From contig CAMFRJ010000002.1 of NCBI GenBank assembly GCA_945981915.1, forward strand, positions 1 to 20,395: DNA of 20,395 nucleotides, written 5' to 3'. Source of the stretch: an uncultured Erysipelotrichaceae bacterium (GTDB lineage: Bacteria; Bacillota_I; Bacilli_A; Erysipelotrichales; Coprobacillaceae). A program made the position numbers and the translations under genes. Below, one piece after another: positions 13,251 to 20,395 of the stretch (its first letter is position 1; the number at the start of each line of letters is the position of its first letter). The notes beneath the pieces were generated by a model that did no database searches, was not told where the DNA came from, and was given only the letters and a program-made list of their open reading frames with translations.

Positions 13251-13670
13251 ATGTTAGAAAAGAGAATTGTTGTTGTAGGGTGTGGCCGTTTGGGAGCTAG
13301 TATCGCTAATGACTTATATGAACAGGGAGAAGATGTGATCGTTATCGATAAGAATGAAGATTCTTTTAGGAAGTTATCAGATTCATTTGGAGGCTTAACT
13401 TATGTTAATGAAGGAACAAGGGTAGAAACTTATGAACAATTGGAACTGAAAAAAGATGATATTTTAATTGTTGTGACAAATGATGATAATGTCAATATCA
13501 TGATTTCACAACTTGTTAGAAAGATGTTTCAAATTCATACGATTATTTGTCGTTTATATGATCCACAAAGAGAATGTGTCTATCAAGAATTTGGGATTGA
13601 AACGATTTGTCCAACTTATTTATCTGTTAATCGTATAGAAAATATTTTAAGGGGAAAAAGGAGTGCTTAG
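13251..13670 (+). CDS. TrkA-N (RCK) domain protein, nucleotide-binding half
   Basis: The 139-residue product is a single Rossmann-fold RCK domain of potassium-transporter regulators. It has an intact dinucleotide motif GCGRLG (10-15) and an acidic residue D33 at the end of strand 2 (VIVIDKN), so it should bind NAD(H), ATP or ADP. The later LVVTNDDNVNIM-type strand is typical (here ILIVVTNDDNVN). The TrkA-C domain present in most TrkA/KtrA proteins is missing. Start supported by GAGGAGG. It lies 3 bases before the second trkA-like gene, so the two are likely made together and may pair. Confidence 0.88.
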   Translation: MLEKRIVVVGCGRLGASIANDLYEQGEDVIVIDKNEDSFRKLSDSFGGLTYVNEGTRVETYEQLELKKDDILIVVTNDDNVNIMISQLVRKMFQIHTIICRLYDPQRECVYQEFGIETICPTYLSVNRIENILRGKRSA

Positions 13671-13673
13671 TTT

Positions 13674-14339
13674 ATGAAAAAGGAAGTATTGTTAGTTGGA
13701 GGATTTCATAAAACAATGTATTTGGCACAATCATTATTAGATAAAGGGTATGGGGTAACTGTCATCAATAATATTTATGAAGACTGTATGGCTCTTGCAC
13801 AAATAGAAAAACTGAATATTATATATGGTGATGGAACGAAACCGTTTGTTTTAGAAGAAGCAGAAGCGCATTTAATGGATATTGCGATTGCTTTAACAAA
13901 AAAAGATGAAGATAATTTAGTGATTTGTGAATTATGTAAAAAAAGATTTCATATTCAAAAGACTTTATCTTTAGTCAATGATCCTCAAAAAATCAATTTC
14001 TTTTATCAAATGGGTATTGATTCAGTTGTCAATGCAATTTCAACTGTATCACGTATTATTGAACAACAGGCATTTGTAGATGAAATGACAGAAATTGTTT
14101 CAGTAGATGACAATAGGGTCAATATTATGGAAATTAAAGTTAAGGATAAGATGCCAATTAATAAAAAGAAACTTTATGAACTTTCGTTACCAGAAAATTC
14201 AATTATAGGATATATTTTAAGAAATAATCAAGGAATTGTACCTAGAGGAGATACAAGAATTTTAGAAGGTGATAAGCTAATTATAATTTGTTCAAAAAAT
14301 AATCAAGAAGCTATCATTAAGGAGATGACAGGACAATGA
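13674..14339 (+). CDS. TrkA-like protein with degenerate nucleotide site and TrkA-C domain
   Basis: The product has 221 residues. An RCK domain (1-135) is followed by a TrkA-C domain (about 140-218, VNIMEIKVKDKMPIN to GDKLIIICSKNN). The nucleotide motif is broken: the canonical GxGxxG is GGFHKT (9-14), and the acid after strand 2 is N32. It therefore probably does not bind nucleotide, or binds it differently. With the preceding N-only protein it looks like one regulator split into two complementary genes, recalling the two unequal halves of E. coli TrkA. The stop overlaps the trkH start (ATGA). AAGGAG at 13657-13662 serves as the ribosome site. Confidence 0.86.
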   Translation: MKKEVLLVGGFHKTMYLAQSLLDKGYGVTVINNIYEDCMALAQIEKLNIIYGDGTKPFVLEEAEAHLMDIAIALTKKDEDNLVICELCKKRFHIQKTLSLVNDPQKINFFYQMGIDSVVNAISTVSRIIEQQAFVDEMTEIVSVDDNRVNIMEIKVKDKMPINKKKLYELSLPENSIIGYILRNNQGIVPRGDTRILEGDKLIIICSKNNQEAIIKEMTGQ

Positions 14340-15817
14340 GCAGAGTGTTAAAAAGTAATAATTATTTTGGAAAATTTCTCATTCTGATTGGTATACTTCT
14401 CCTTGTTCCTCTAAGCATAGTTCTTTTTTATCCTGAAGATATCAAACAAGTGTATGCTTTTATTATTCCATCTTTTGTAAGTATCATCATTGGTTTTGTG
14501 ATATGCTATTTCAATCCAATACGAACCGTGAAGAGAACTTGGAGAGGTTCACTACATGATGGCAGCATAACCGTATTGTTTGCTTGGTTTTCAGGTGTTT
14601 TTTTTGGCTCTTTACCATTTGTTCTTTCAAAACAATTGACATTTGTACAAGCTTTATTCGAAGCTGTCAGTGGTTGGACAACAACAGGATTGTCTGTTGT
14701 TGATGTGACAAAGGTCAACCATCTTTTTCAATTCCATCGTTGCTTTATGCAGTTTTGTGGTGGTTTAGGATTTATTATGATGATTTTATTTTTTGTTCAA
14801 GAAAACCAATCCGCAAACTTATATGATGCTGAAGGACATCCTGATCGCTTAGAACCACGTTTGATCAATACAGTACGTATGATCTTTGGTATTTATTCAC
14901 TATCGCTGCTTATAGGAACCATCATGTATTATTTAGCTGGAATGAATTTATTTGACAGTATATTTCATGCGATGTGTTCACTTTCAACAGGTGGTTTTTC
15001 TACAAAAGCAGATAGTATCGGAGCCTATCATTCCATTATGATTGAATGGATTACCATCTTATTAATGATTATTGGGACTACAAATTTTGCAGTTTTACTT
15101 TTGATTGTTAAAAGAAAGTGGGATAGAGTAAAGAAGATGAGTGAATTAAAATTGTTTGCTTTTTTGACAATTATTTTTACAATCATTGTAGGAACGGTAT
15201 TATCTTATTCATTATATTTTTCTATTTCTGAAGGGTTACGTATTGCTGTCTTTAATGTTGTATCAGCCCTTTCAACAACAGGTTATTCCACATTGGCTTA
15301 TCAAATATGGCCACCAACAGCTATTTTGTTATTAATTATATTAATGTTAATTGGTGGAGGATATGGTTCTACAGCAGGAGGAATCAAATTAACACGTGTC
15401 TATATAGCTCTTAAGGTTTTAAAAGAAAGTTTTGTTCAAAAAATATCTTCAAGACATAGTATTCATAAAATTTATCATTATCGTGCTCAAGGAAAAACAG
15501 AAATCACACCTAAGATTATGCAGGATACAATCAGTTATATCATCATTTATTTGATTATATTTGTGATTGGTTCTACTTTACTTTGTTTTTTTGCAAATTG
15601 CTCGATTCAAGATGCTCTGTTTGAATTTGCTTCAGCTATTGGAACAGTAGGATTATCTATTGGTATTACTGGACCACAAACATCTGCCATTGTTTTGATT
15701 ATTGAAATGTGTGGTATGTTACTTGGAAGATTAGAAATATTTGTTGTTTTCATTGGTATTCATACAATTTTTGATATAGTTAAAGAAAAGGCAATGAAAA
15801 CATTACGTTTGAAATAA
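14336..15817 (+). CDS. trkH: Trk/Ktr-type potassium transporter subunit TrkH
   Basis: TrkH forms the membrane channel for K+ uptake gated by TrkA-type rings. The 493-residue product is strongly hydrophobic with the four-fold M1-P-M2 plan. Filter-like loops are visible: SGWTTTGLSV, LSTGGFSTKAD, SALSTTGYST and SAIGTVGLSIG. Each carries the expected glycine, and the first and third have the TTG form. GGGYGSTAGGIKLTR just after the third loop is the conserved intramembrane-loop region of TrkH/KtrB. It is translationally coupled to the trkA-like gene before it. No obvious terminator follows, but the next gene has its own strong promoter. Confidence 0.95.
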   Translation: MSRVLKSNNYFGKFLILIGILLLVPLSIVLFYPEDIKQVYAFIIPSFVSIIIGFVICYFNPIRTVKRTWRGSLHDGSITVLFAWFSGVFFGSLPFVLSKQLTFVQALFEAVSGWTTTGLSVVDVTKVNHLFQFHRCFMQFCGGLGFIMMILFFVQENQSANLYDAEGHPDRLEPRLINTVRMIFGIYSLSLLIGTIMYYLAGMNLFDSIFHAMCSLSTGGFSTKADSIGAYHSIMIEWITILLMIIGTTNFAVLLLIVKRKWDRVKKMSELKLFAFLTIIFTIIVGTVLSYSLYFSISEGLRIAVFNVVSALSTTGYSTLAYQIWPPTAILLLIILMLIGGGYGSTAGGIKLTRVYIALKVLKESFVQKISSRHSIHKIYHYRAQGKTEITPKIMQDTISYIIIYLIIFVIGSTLLCFFANCSIQDALFEFASAIGTVGLSIGITGPQTSAIVLIIEMCGMLLGRLEIFVVFIGIHTIFDIVKEKAMKTLRLK

Positions 15818-15838
15818 TCAGATTATAGTGCTATCTAT

Positions 15839-15867
15839 TTGATAATCAAAATCAATCATATTATAAT
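15839..15867 (+). promoter_or_regulatory. Promoter of the first flavodiiron gene
   Basis: TTGATA (15839-15844), 17-base spacer, TATAAT (15862-15867): the best promoter in the window. A 13-base inverted repeat TTTGATAATCAAA (15838-15850) covers the -35. Confidence 0.8.
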
Positions 15868-15875
15868 TATTCTTA
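15861..15875 (+). promoter_or_regulatory. PerR-like box over the -10
   Basis: TTATAATTATTCTTA matches 12 of 14 fixed positions of the PerR consensus TTATAATnATTATAA and covers the -10 element, where a repressor would block transcription. PerR is known to repress flavodiiron genes in Clostridium acetobutylicum. The background is A+T-rich, so chance similarity is possible. Confidence 0.4.
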
Positions 15876-15897
15876 TAACGAAAAGGAGACATATTTT

Positions 15898-17688
15898 ATG
15901 ATAATTACAGATGATATTTTTTATGTAGGTGTCAATGATCACGAAGTTGATCTGTTTGAAGGACAATATGATGTTCCTCATGGAATGGCATATAATTCTT
16001 ATGTCATTGTTGATGATCACATAGCAATCATGGATACAGTTGATAGGCATTTTACACATGAATGGTTAGATAATATTGCGGAAGTGTTAAAAGGAAAAAA
16101 ACCTGACTATCTGATCGTTCAACATATGGAACCAGATCATAGTGCAAATATTGCTCAGTTTATGAAAGTTTATCCAAATACAACCATTGTAGGAAATGTC
16201 AAAACATTCCAAATGATGGATCAATTTTTTGAATTTGAAGAAAATTATAATAGATTAGTTGTTAAAAATAGTGATACATTAAATCTTGGAAAACATCAAT
16301 TAACATTTGTTTTTGCACCAATGGTCCATTGGCCAGAAGTTATGGTTACATATGATGCAAAAGACAAAGTTTTATTTTCAGCAGATGGTTTTGGAAAGTT
16401 TGGTGCTTTGGATGTCGATGAAGAATGGGATTGTGAAGCACGACGCTATTATATTGGAATAGTTGGAAAATATGGAAAACAGGTACAGGCATTATTGAAA
16501 AAAGCCAGCACCTTAGATATTCAGATAATTTGTCCTTTACATGGGCCAGTTTTAACAGAAAATTTAGAACATTATTTGGATTTATATCATATCTGGTCAT
16601 CTTATGATATTGAAAGTGAAGGAATTGTCATTGCTTATACATCTGTTTATGGACATACAAAACAGGCTGTAGAATTATTAGCACAACAATTAAAGGAAAG
16701 AGGTTGTCCAAAAGTATCTATTCATGATTTGGCTAGAGATGATATGGCAGAAGCTGTTGAAGATGCTTTCCGTTATGGAAAACTTGTTTTAGCAACAACG
16801 ACTTATAATGCTGATATCTTCCCATTTATGAAAGAATTTATTCATCATTTAACAGAAAGAAACTTCCAAAAGAGAACGGTGGCTTTTATAGAAAATGGAA
16901 CATGGGCACCAATGGCGAAAAAGGTTATGAAAGACATGTTAGCAAGCTGTCAAGATCTCACATTTATTGAAAATAATGTAACAATTCATTCTTCGTTGAA
17001 AGCAGATAGTAAAGAAGCGTTAAGCAAGATGGCAGATGAACTTTGTCGTGATTATATCGCAAAATCTAATGATAAAGCTAATAAAAATGATATGAGTGCA
17101 TTGTTTAAGATTGGATATGGTCTCTATGTTGTCACATCACATGATGGAAAACAGGATAATGGTTTAATTGTCAATACAGTGACACAAGTCAGCGATTCAC
17201 CAAATCGTGTGGCTGTTAATATCAATAAGGCCAATTATTCGCATCATGTTATTAAACAAACGGGAAAATTGAATGTGAATTGTTTATCTGTTGATGCACC
17301 TTTTGAAATCTTTCAAAGATTTGGGTTCCAAAGTGGTAGAACTGTTAATAAATTTGCTGGATTTGAACCTTTACATTCAGATAATCATTTGGCTTTTTTA
17401 CCAAGATATATCAATGCTTTCATGTCTTTAGAAGTCGAACAGTATGTTGATTTGGGAAGTCATGGTATGTTTATCTGTAAAGTCTTAGAAGCAAGAGTTA
17501 TGTCGGATAAAGAGACAATGACATATACATATTATCAAGAACATGTTAAACCAAAACCAGAAACAGAAGGTAAAAAAGGATTTGTATGTAAAGTTTGTGG
17601 ATTTGTCTATGAAGGAGATACTTTACCAGAAGATTACATTTGTCCACTTTGTAAACATGGTATTGCTGATTTTGAACCTATCGAATAA
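15898..17688 (+). CDS. Multidomain flavodiiron protein: diiron, flavodoxin, flavin reductase and rubredoxin
   Basis: Flavodiiron proteins reduce O2 to water, or NO to N2O, and protect anaerobes. The 596-residue product has four parts. Residues 1-240 are a metallo-beta-lactamase-like diiron domain with ligands H76, E78, D80, H81, H144, D163 and H215. Residues 243-385 are a flavodoxin with FMN loop TSVYGHT (248-254). Residues about 398-550 are a flavin-reductase-like domain (YGLYVVTSHDGKQDNGLIVNT). Residues 560-596 are a rubredoxin with C564, C567, C582 and C585. The second cysteine pair is CPLCK rather than CPxCG, as in some high-potential or rubrerythrin-type centres. With its own reductase and rubredoxin it could take electrons from NAD(P)H without separate partners, which is inference. 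AAAAGGAG precedes the ATG. Confidence 0.94.
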   Translation: MIITDDIFYVGVNDHEVDLFEGQYDVPHGMAYNSYVIVDDHIAIMDTVDRHFTHEWLDNIAEVLKGKKPDYLIVQHMEPDHSANIAQFMKVYPNTTIVGNVKTFQMMDQFFEFEENYNRLVVKNSDTLNLGKHQLTFVFAPMVHWPEVMVTYDAKDKVLFSADGFGKFGALDVDEEWDCEARRYYIGIVGKYGKQVQALLKKASTLDIQIICPLHGPVLTENLEHYLDLYHIWSSYDIESEGIVIAYTSVYGHTKQAVELLAQQLKERGCPKVSIHDLARDDMAEAVEDAFRYGKLVLATTTYNADIFPFMKEFIHHLTERNFQKRTVAFIENGTWAPMAKKVMKDMLASCQDLTFIENNVTIHSSLKADSKEALSKMADELCRDYIAKSNDKANKNDMSALFKIGYGLYVVTSHDGKQDNGLIVNTVTQVSDSPNRVAVNINKANYSHHVIKQTGKLNVNCLSVDAPFEIFQRFGFQSGRTVNKFAGFEPLHSDNHLAFLPRYINAFMSLEVEQYVDLGSHGMFICKVLEARVMSDKETMTYTYYQEHVKPKPETEGKKGFVCKVCGFVYEGDTLPEDYICPLCKHGIADFEPIE

Positions 17689-17693
17689 TCTAT

Positions 17694-17723
17694 GACCCAT
17701 TATTGATCAATAATGGGTCTTTC
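17694..17723 (+). terminator. Terminator after the first flavodiiron gene
   Basis: A perfect 26-bp palindrome (17694-17719) centred on TTGATCAA, followed by TTTCT. The T tract is modest, but the stem is long. Confidence 0.8.
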
Positions 17724-17762
17724 TATAAATGAGCTTTGTTTTGAAAATGAGTGATTTCACGT

Positions 17763-17791
17763 TTGAATATTTCATTATTTTATTGTAATAT
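17763..17791 (+). promoter_or_regulatory. Promoter of the pgsA-like gene
   Basis: TTGAAT (17763-17768), 17-base spacer, TAATAT (17786-17791). A second -10-like TATACT lies at 17798-17803. Confidence 0.6.
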
Positions 17792-17821
17792 ACTACTATA
17801 CTATTCAAAGGGGGAATACAA

Positions 17822-18394
17822 TTGGATAAGATAACGAAAAAAGATTTATTGAATATACCAAATTGCTTATGTTATTTTAGAATTTTGTTAATACCAGTTT
17901 TCTTGATGTTTTATTTTCAAGCGGATGGTCAAATAGATTATATTATCTCAGCGTGTATTCTTATTGTTTCAGGATTGACTGATTTTTTAGATGGTTATAT
18001 TGCAAGACGATATCATATGGTGACTGATTTTGGAAAGTTGATTGATCCGATTGCTGATAAATTGACACAGTTTACAGTTGCTGTTGCATTGGTCTATACG
18101 TATTCTTGGATGTGGCTATTAGTTGTCATTATTTTTGTCAAAGATGGTATGCTAGCACTCGCAAGTCTCTATTTGTTTGGTAAAGGAGAAAAAATAAAAG
18201 GGGCATCCTGGTGGGGAAAAGTAGCAACTGCATTTTTTTACTTTGTTGTCATTATTTTAATTGGTCTTCATATTCCTGATTCTATCTTACCAACTGTTTT
18301 GATATTTGTTTGTTCAATCTTGATGGCGATGGCTTTGTTCTTATATGCAAAACAACTTTATGGGATGATTAAGGACAATAGAAATCATGGATAA
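17822..18394 (+). CDS. pgsA: CDP-alcohol phosphatidyltransferase, PgsA-like
   Basis: The probable reaction is CDP-diacylglycerol plus glycerol-3-phosphate to phosphatidylglycerol phosphate, in the cell membrane. The 190-residue product has the full family motif: D54, D57, G58, A61, R62, G71, D75, D79 (DFLDGYIAR and GKLIDPIADK). It opens with LLNIPNCLCYFRILLIPVF, the typical NxLxxxR start of PgsA, and has several membrane segments. The start is TTG at 17822, chosen because AAGGGGG lies about 7 bases upstream and the next ATG falls inside the first membrane segment. PgsA could also be cardiolipin synthase of the CDP-alcohol type, since members are hard to separate by eye. It overlaps the next gene by 8 bases. 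Confidence 0.88.
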   Translation: MDKITKKDLLNIPNCLCYFRILLIPVFLMFYFQADGQIDYIISACILIVSGLTDFLDGYIARRYHMVTDFGKLIDPIADKLTQFTVAVALVYTYSWMWLLVVIIFVKDGMLALASLYLFGKGEKIKGASWWGKVATAFFYFVVIILIGLHIPDSILPTVLIFVCSILMAMALFLYAKQLYGMIKDNRNHG

Positions 18395-18773
18395 TCGACA
18401 TTTAAAAAAAGAAATCTATTTAGAACAGTTGAATCAAGCAATCATTTCAGTGGAAATGGTCTTTAATCAATTGAATAGATTAAGTAATAATAATGATATT
18501 AATCAACAATATATTGTCAAAGATCTGATGAGAACAAGATTTCAGTTAGAATTATCATTAGCGTCTTTATGTATTATTTTAAGAAAAATGAATGAAAATG
18601 CTTTCTTACAATTACATCCAGAAAGAAGAAAAGATATCAATAGTATTATTCATTCTAATAAATTCGAATTTAATGATGAACATTATATCTATGTTTATTC
18701 ACAAAAAGGTAAAGAAGATGTAAACTTATTAGAATTAATTGATTATGCGAAAAGCTTTTTAAAAGAAATCTGA
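18387..18773 (+). CDS. Hypothetical helical protein
   Basis: The product has 128 residues, and I do not recognise the family. It is cytoplasmic, with no signal peptide, membrane segment or cysteine cluster. The N-terminal 90 residues look all-helical (LEQLNQAIISVEMVFNQLNR, then LMRTRFQLELSLASLCIILRK). A more mixed segment follows (FNDEHYIYVYSQKG), and then a final helix (LLELIDYAKSFLKEI). It overlaps the pgsA-like gene by 8 bases, so the two are coupled and end together at the terminator at 18762. Codon use is like its neighbours. Its position hints at a lipid-related or envelope role, but that is only context. Confidence 0.72.
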   Translation: MDNRHLKKEIYLEQLNQAIISVEMVFNQLNRLSNNNDINQQYIVKDLMRTRFQLELSLASLCIILRKMNENAFLQLHPERRKDINSIIHSNKFEFNDEHYIYVYSQKGKEDVNLLELIDYAKSFLKEI

Positions 18774-18787
18774 TGATTTCTTTTTTT
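18762..18787 (+). terminator. Terminator after the pgsA operon
   Basis: Arms AAAGAAATC (18762-18770) and GATTTCTTT (18775-18783) around TGAT, then T residues to 18787. The stop codon is in the loop. Confidence 0.85.
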
Positions 18788-18837
18788 ATGGACATCTTTT
18801 TTAGATGATTCTTTATAAAATGGATGTGGTGATGAAA

Positions 18838-19026
18838 ATGGATTTCAAAAAGAATAGTGGAATTATCTTGATTGTTTTAGGAATTATATTAACTTTAGAT
18901 AAGACAAATGAATTTAAAGGTATTGTCCATGTTATTGTTTATTATATTCAAGAATATTGGACAATTTTTATTACTTTCATTGGTGTTTATTTATTGAGTA
19001 CACCAAAAAAGAATAAAAAGAAATGA
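18838..19026 (+). CDS. Small two-helix membrane protein, LiaI/LiaF-N-like
   Basis: The product has 62 residues from ATG 18838. It has two membrane segments (GIILIVLGIILTL at about 8-20 and WTIFITFIGVYLL at about 41-53) and a lysine-rich tail (KKNKKK). The pattern of a GIILIVLGI helix, a polar linker, and a W-x-I-F-I...IGVYLL helix resembles the LiaI/LiaF transmembrane region (DUF5668-type), found in small envelope-stress proteins. In-frame ATGs at 18805, 18820 and 18832 are possible starts; 18838 is chosen because GTGGTGAT just before it best matches the anti-Shine-Dalgarno sequence, but this is uncertain. No clear promoter of its own is seen after the upstream terminator. Function unknown. 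Confidence 0.62.
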   Translation: MDFKKNSGIILIVLGIILTLDKTNEFKGIVHVIVYYIQEYWTIFITFIGVYLLSTPKKNKKK

Positions 19027-19031
19027 AAAAA

Positions 19032-19060
19032 TTGAAAAAATGACATCAACGTGATACCAT
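19032..19060 (+). promoter_or_regulatory. Promoter of the second flavodiiron gene
   Basis: TTGAAA (19032-19037), 17-base spacer, TACCAT (19055-19060) with an upstream TG (extended -10, TGATACCAT). Unlike the first flavodiiron promoter, no PerR-like box is seen. Confidence 0.6.
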
Positions 19061-19086
19061 AGTGTAGTGATAGGGGGAAAGCAATC

Positions 19087-20244
19087 ATGATAATAAGTAA
19101 TGATATTTTTTATGTAGGTGTCAATGATCACGATATTGATTTGTTTGAAGGTCAATATGAAGTAGAAAATGGTATGGCCTATAATTCATATGTGATTATT
19201 GATGACAAAATTGCAGTTATGGATAGTGTTGATAAACATTTTAAAGATGAATGGTTAGATAATATTGATCAAGTATTAAAAGGAAGAACACCAGATTATT
19301 TGATTGTCCAACATATGGAACCTGACCATAGTGCTAATATTGTCAGTTTTGTAGAAAAATATCCAAATGTTCAAATTGTTTCAACAGCAAAATCTTTTGT
19401 GATGATGAAACAGTTCTTTAAAAATGATTTTGAAGATCAACGAATTGTGGTCAAAGAAAAAGATACTTTAGAGTTAGGAAAACATACGTTGACATTTATC
19501 ATGGCGCCAATGGTTCACTGGCCAGAAGTTATGGTGACTTATGATAGTCAAGATAAAGTATTATTTTCAGCAGATGGTTTTGGAAAGTTTGGTGCTTTAG
19601 ATGTTGAAGAAGATTGGGCATGTGAAGCGAGAAGATATTATTTTGGTATTGTAGGAAAATATGGTATGCAAGTGCACGCTTTACTTAAAAAAGCTGCTAC
19701 ATTGGATATTCAGACAATTTGTCCATTACATGGACCTATTTTAACTGATAATTTAGATTATTATTTAGGACTATATCAGACATGGTCTTCTTATGGAGTT
19801 GAAAGCGATGGTGTCATGATTGCTTATTCATCTGTTTATGGTCATACGAAAGAAGCTGTTGCTTTATTAGCTGAAAAATTAAAGGAAGCAGGCTGTGTAA
19901 AAGTTGCAGTCAATGATCTAGCTAGAGAAGATATGGCAGAAGTGGTTGAAGATGCATTTAGATATGGTAAGATTGTTTTTGCAACAACGACCTATAATGC
20001 AGATATTTTCCCTTGTATGAAAGAATTTATTCATCATTTAACGGAAAAGAATTTTCAAAAGAAAACAGTTGCTTTTATAGAAAATGGTTCATGGGCACCT
20101 GTAGCAACAAAAGTGATGAAGGCAATGATGGAAAAATGTAAAAATTTGAATTATTTAGAAAATAATGTGACAATTTTATCTGCTTTGAGTGATGAAAATA
20201 TTGAAAAAATTGGTCTTTTAGCTCAAGAATTAATGAAATCATAA
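19087..20244 (+). CDS. Flavodiiron protein, two-domain form
   Basis: The product has 385 residues. A diiron metallo-beta-lactamase-like domain (1-240) has ligands H76, E78, D80, H81, H144, D163 and H215, and a flavodoxin domain (243-380) carries the FMN loop SSVYGHT. It is the A-type core without reductase or rubredoxin and needs an outside electron donor, usually rubredoxin. It is a close paralogue of the gene at 15898, with the same residue spacing throughout the core and long runs of identical nucleotides. Ribosome site AGGGGGAAA before ATG 19087. It ends in a strong terminator. Reduction of O2 or NO is expected from the family. Confidence 0.94.
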   Translation: MIISNDIFYVGVNDHDIDLFEGQYEVENGMAYNSYVIIDDKIAVMDSVDKHFKDEWLDNIDQVLKGRTPDYLIVQHMEPDHSANIVSFVEKYPNVQIVSTAKSFVMMKQFFKNDFEDQRIVVKEKDTLELGKHTLTFIMAPMVHWPEVMVTYDSQDKVLFSADGFGKFGALDVEEDWACEARRYYFGIVGKYGMQVHALLKKAATLDIQTICPLHGPILTDNLDYYLGLYQTWSSYGVESDGVMIAYSSVYGHTKEAVALLAEKLKEAGCVKVAVNDLAREDMAEVVEDAFRYGKIVFATTTYNADIFPCMKEFIHHLTEKNFQKKTVAFIENGSWAPVATKVMKAMMEKCKNLNYLENNVTILSALSDENIEKIGLLAQELMKS

Positions 20245-20254
20245 ATAATAATGG

Positions 20255-20289
20255 GAAAATGATAAAAAAATATCATTTTCTTTTTTTTT
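20255..20289 (+). terminator. Terminator after the second flavodiiron gene
   Basis: Perfect 10-bp arms GAAAATGATA (20255-20264) and TATCATTTTC (20271-20280) around six A residues, followed by a run of nine T. Confidence 0.93.
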
Positions 20290-20303
20290 ATCAGCGAACT
20301 CTA

Positions 20304-20312
20304 TGTTACAAT
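20304..20312 (+). promoter_or_regulatory. Extended -10 promoter of the last, truncated gene
   Basis: TGTTACAAT, an extended -10 box about 25 bases before the start codon; no clear -35. Confidence 0.5.
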
Positions 20313-20336
20313 AGGGATATAAGGGGAGGCAATTTT

Positions 20337-20380
20337 ATGAAAAAAACATATTATAAAGAACATAGTGAATGTTTAAATAG
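20337..20380 (+). CDS. Start of an unidentified gene, cut by the contig end
   Basis: ATG 20337 follows a strong AAGGGGAGG site (20321-20329) and an extended -10 box, so a real gene starts here. Only MKKTYYKEHSECLN can be read before the adapter sequence at 20381. This is too short to name a family. Residues read beyond 20380 would be artefactual. Confidence 0.6.
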
Positions 20381-20395
20381 CTGTCTCTTATACAC
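20381..20395. other. Nextera / Tn5 mosaic-end adapter remnant (artefact)
   Basis: CTGTCTCTTATACAC is identical to the first 15 bases of the Tn5 mosaic-end adapter used in Nextera libraries (CTGTCTCTTATACACATCT). Its place at the very end of the window shows untrimmed adapter at a contig end, not genomic sequence. Confidence 0.93.

Noticed and set aside
6478..17719. Common origin of the prfB palindrome and the palindrome after the first flavodiiron gene (both centred on TTGATCAA)
   Set aside because: The shared part is a short self-complementary core, the arms are in opposite order (GGG first against CCC first), and both fit independent hairpins.

Overview
The window looks like a chromosomal segment of a low-G+C, anaerobic Firmicute. 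The best guess is Erysipelotrichia / Coprobacillaceae (gut relatives of Thomasclavelia or Coprobacillus). This rests on strongly A+T-rich codon use, Shine-Dalgarno sites of the AGGAGG type, the rsmD-coaD and comFA-comFC...secA-prfB...ftsE-ftsX gene orders typical of Firmicutes, and two flavodiiron proteins of the anaerobe type. No mobile element, CRISPR array, tRNA or rRNA was found. The last 15 bases are sequencing adapter, so the window appears to run to a contig end.

Layout. 1-726: the 3' end of rsmD overlaps coaD, which ends in a terminator. 794-3243: a LytTR response regulator without a neighbouring kinase, then comFA and comFC overlapping (DNA uptake). Three helically phased TGAGACA repeats lie at the promoter between regulator and comFA. 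3386-3583: a cold-shock protein sits where many Firmicutes carry hpf. 3828-8438: secA, prfB and a YitT-type membrane protein are tightly packed. secA has an N-terminal extension and no C-terminal zinc tail. prfB lacks the usual programmed frameshift and carries a perfect palindrome in its first codons. 8507-8863: a zinc-ribbon protein on the minus strand, converging on yitT with a shared terminator and divergent from ftsE. 8973-10567: ftsE-ftsX.

10613-15817 looks like a potassium-uptake block. A KdpD-like histidine kinase and a KdpE-like regulator end in a terminator. Two pairs of 11-bp-phased TTCTCACA-type repeats follow directly upstream of a -10 box, and then come a small TPR-like protein, two split TrkA-type proteins and a TrkH channel subunit. 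One TrkA protein has an intact nucleotide site and no C domain; the other has a degenerate nucleotide site plus a C domain. 15898-20244 holds two closely related flavodiiron proteins. The first is fused to flavin reductase and rubredoxin domains; the second has the two core domains only. They flank a second pgsA-type operon and a small LiaI/LiaF-like membrane protein. The first flavodiiron gene has a good promoter with a PerR-like box over its -10. The start of one more gene is cut off by the contig end.

No gene system of clearly unknown type is visible. The most interesting points are regulatory: the phased repeats before comFA and before the trk operon, and the prfB palindrome in a gene that has lost frameshift autoregulation.
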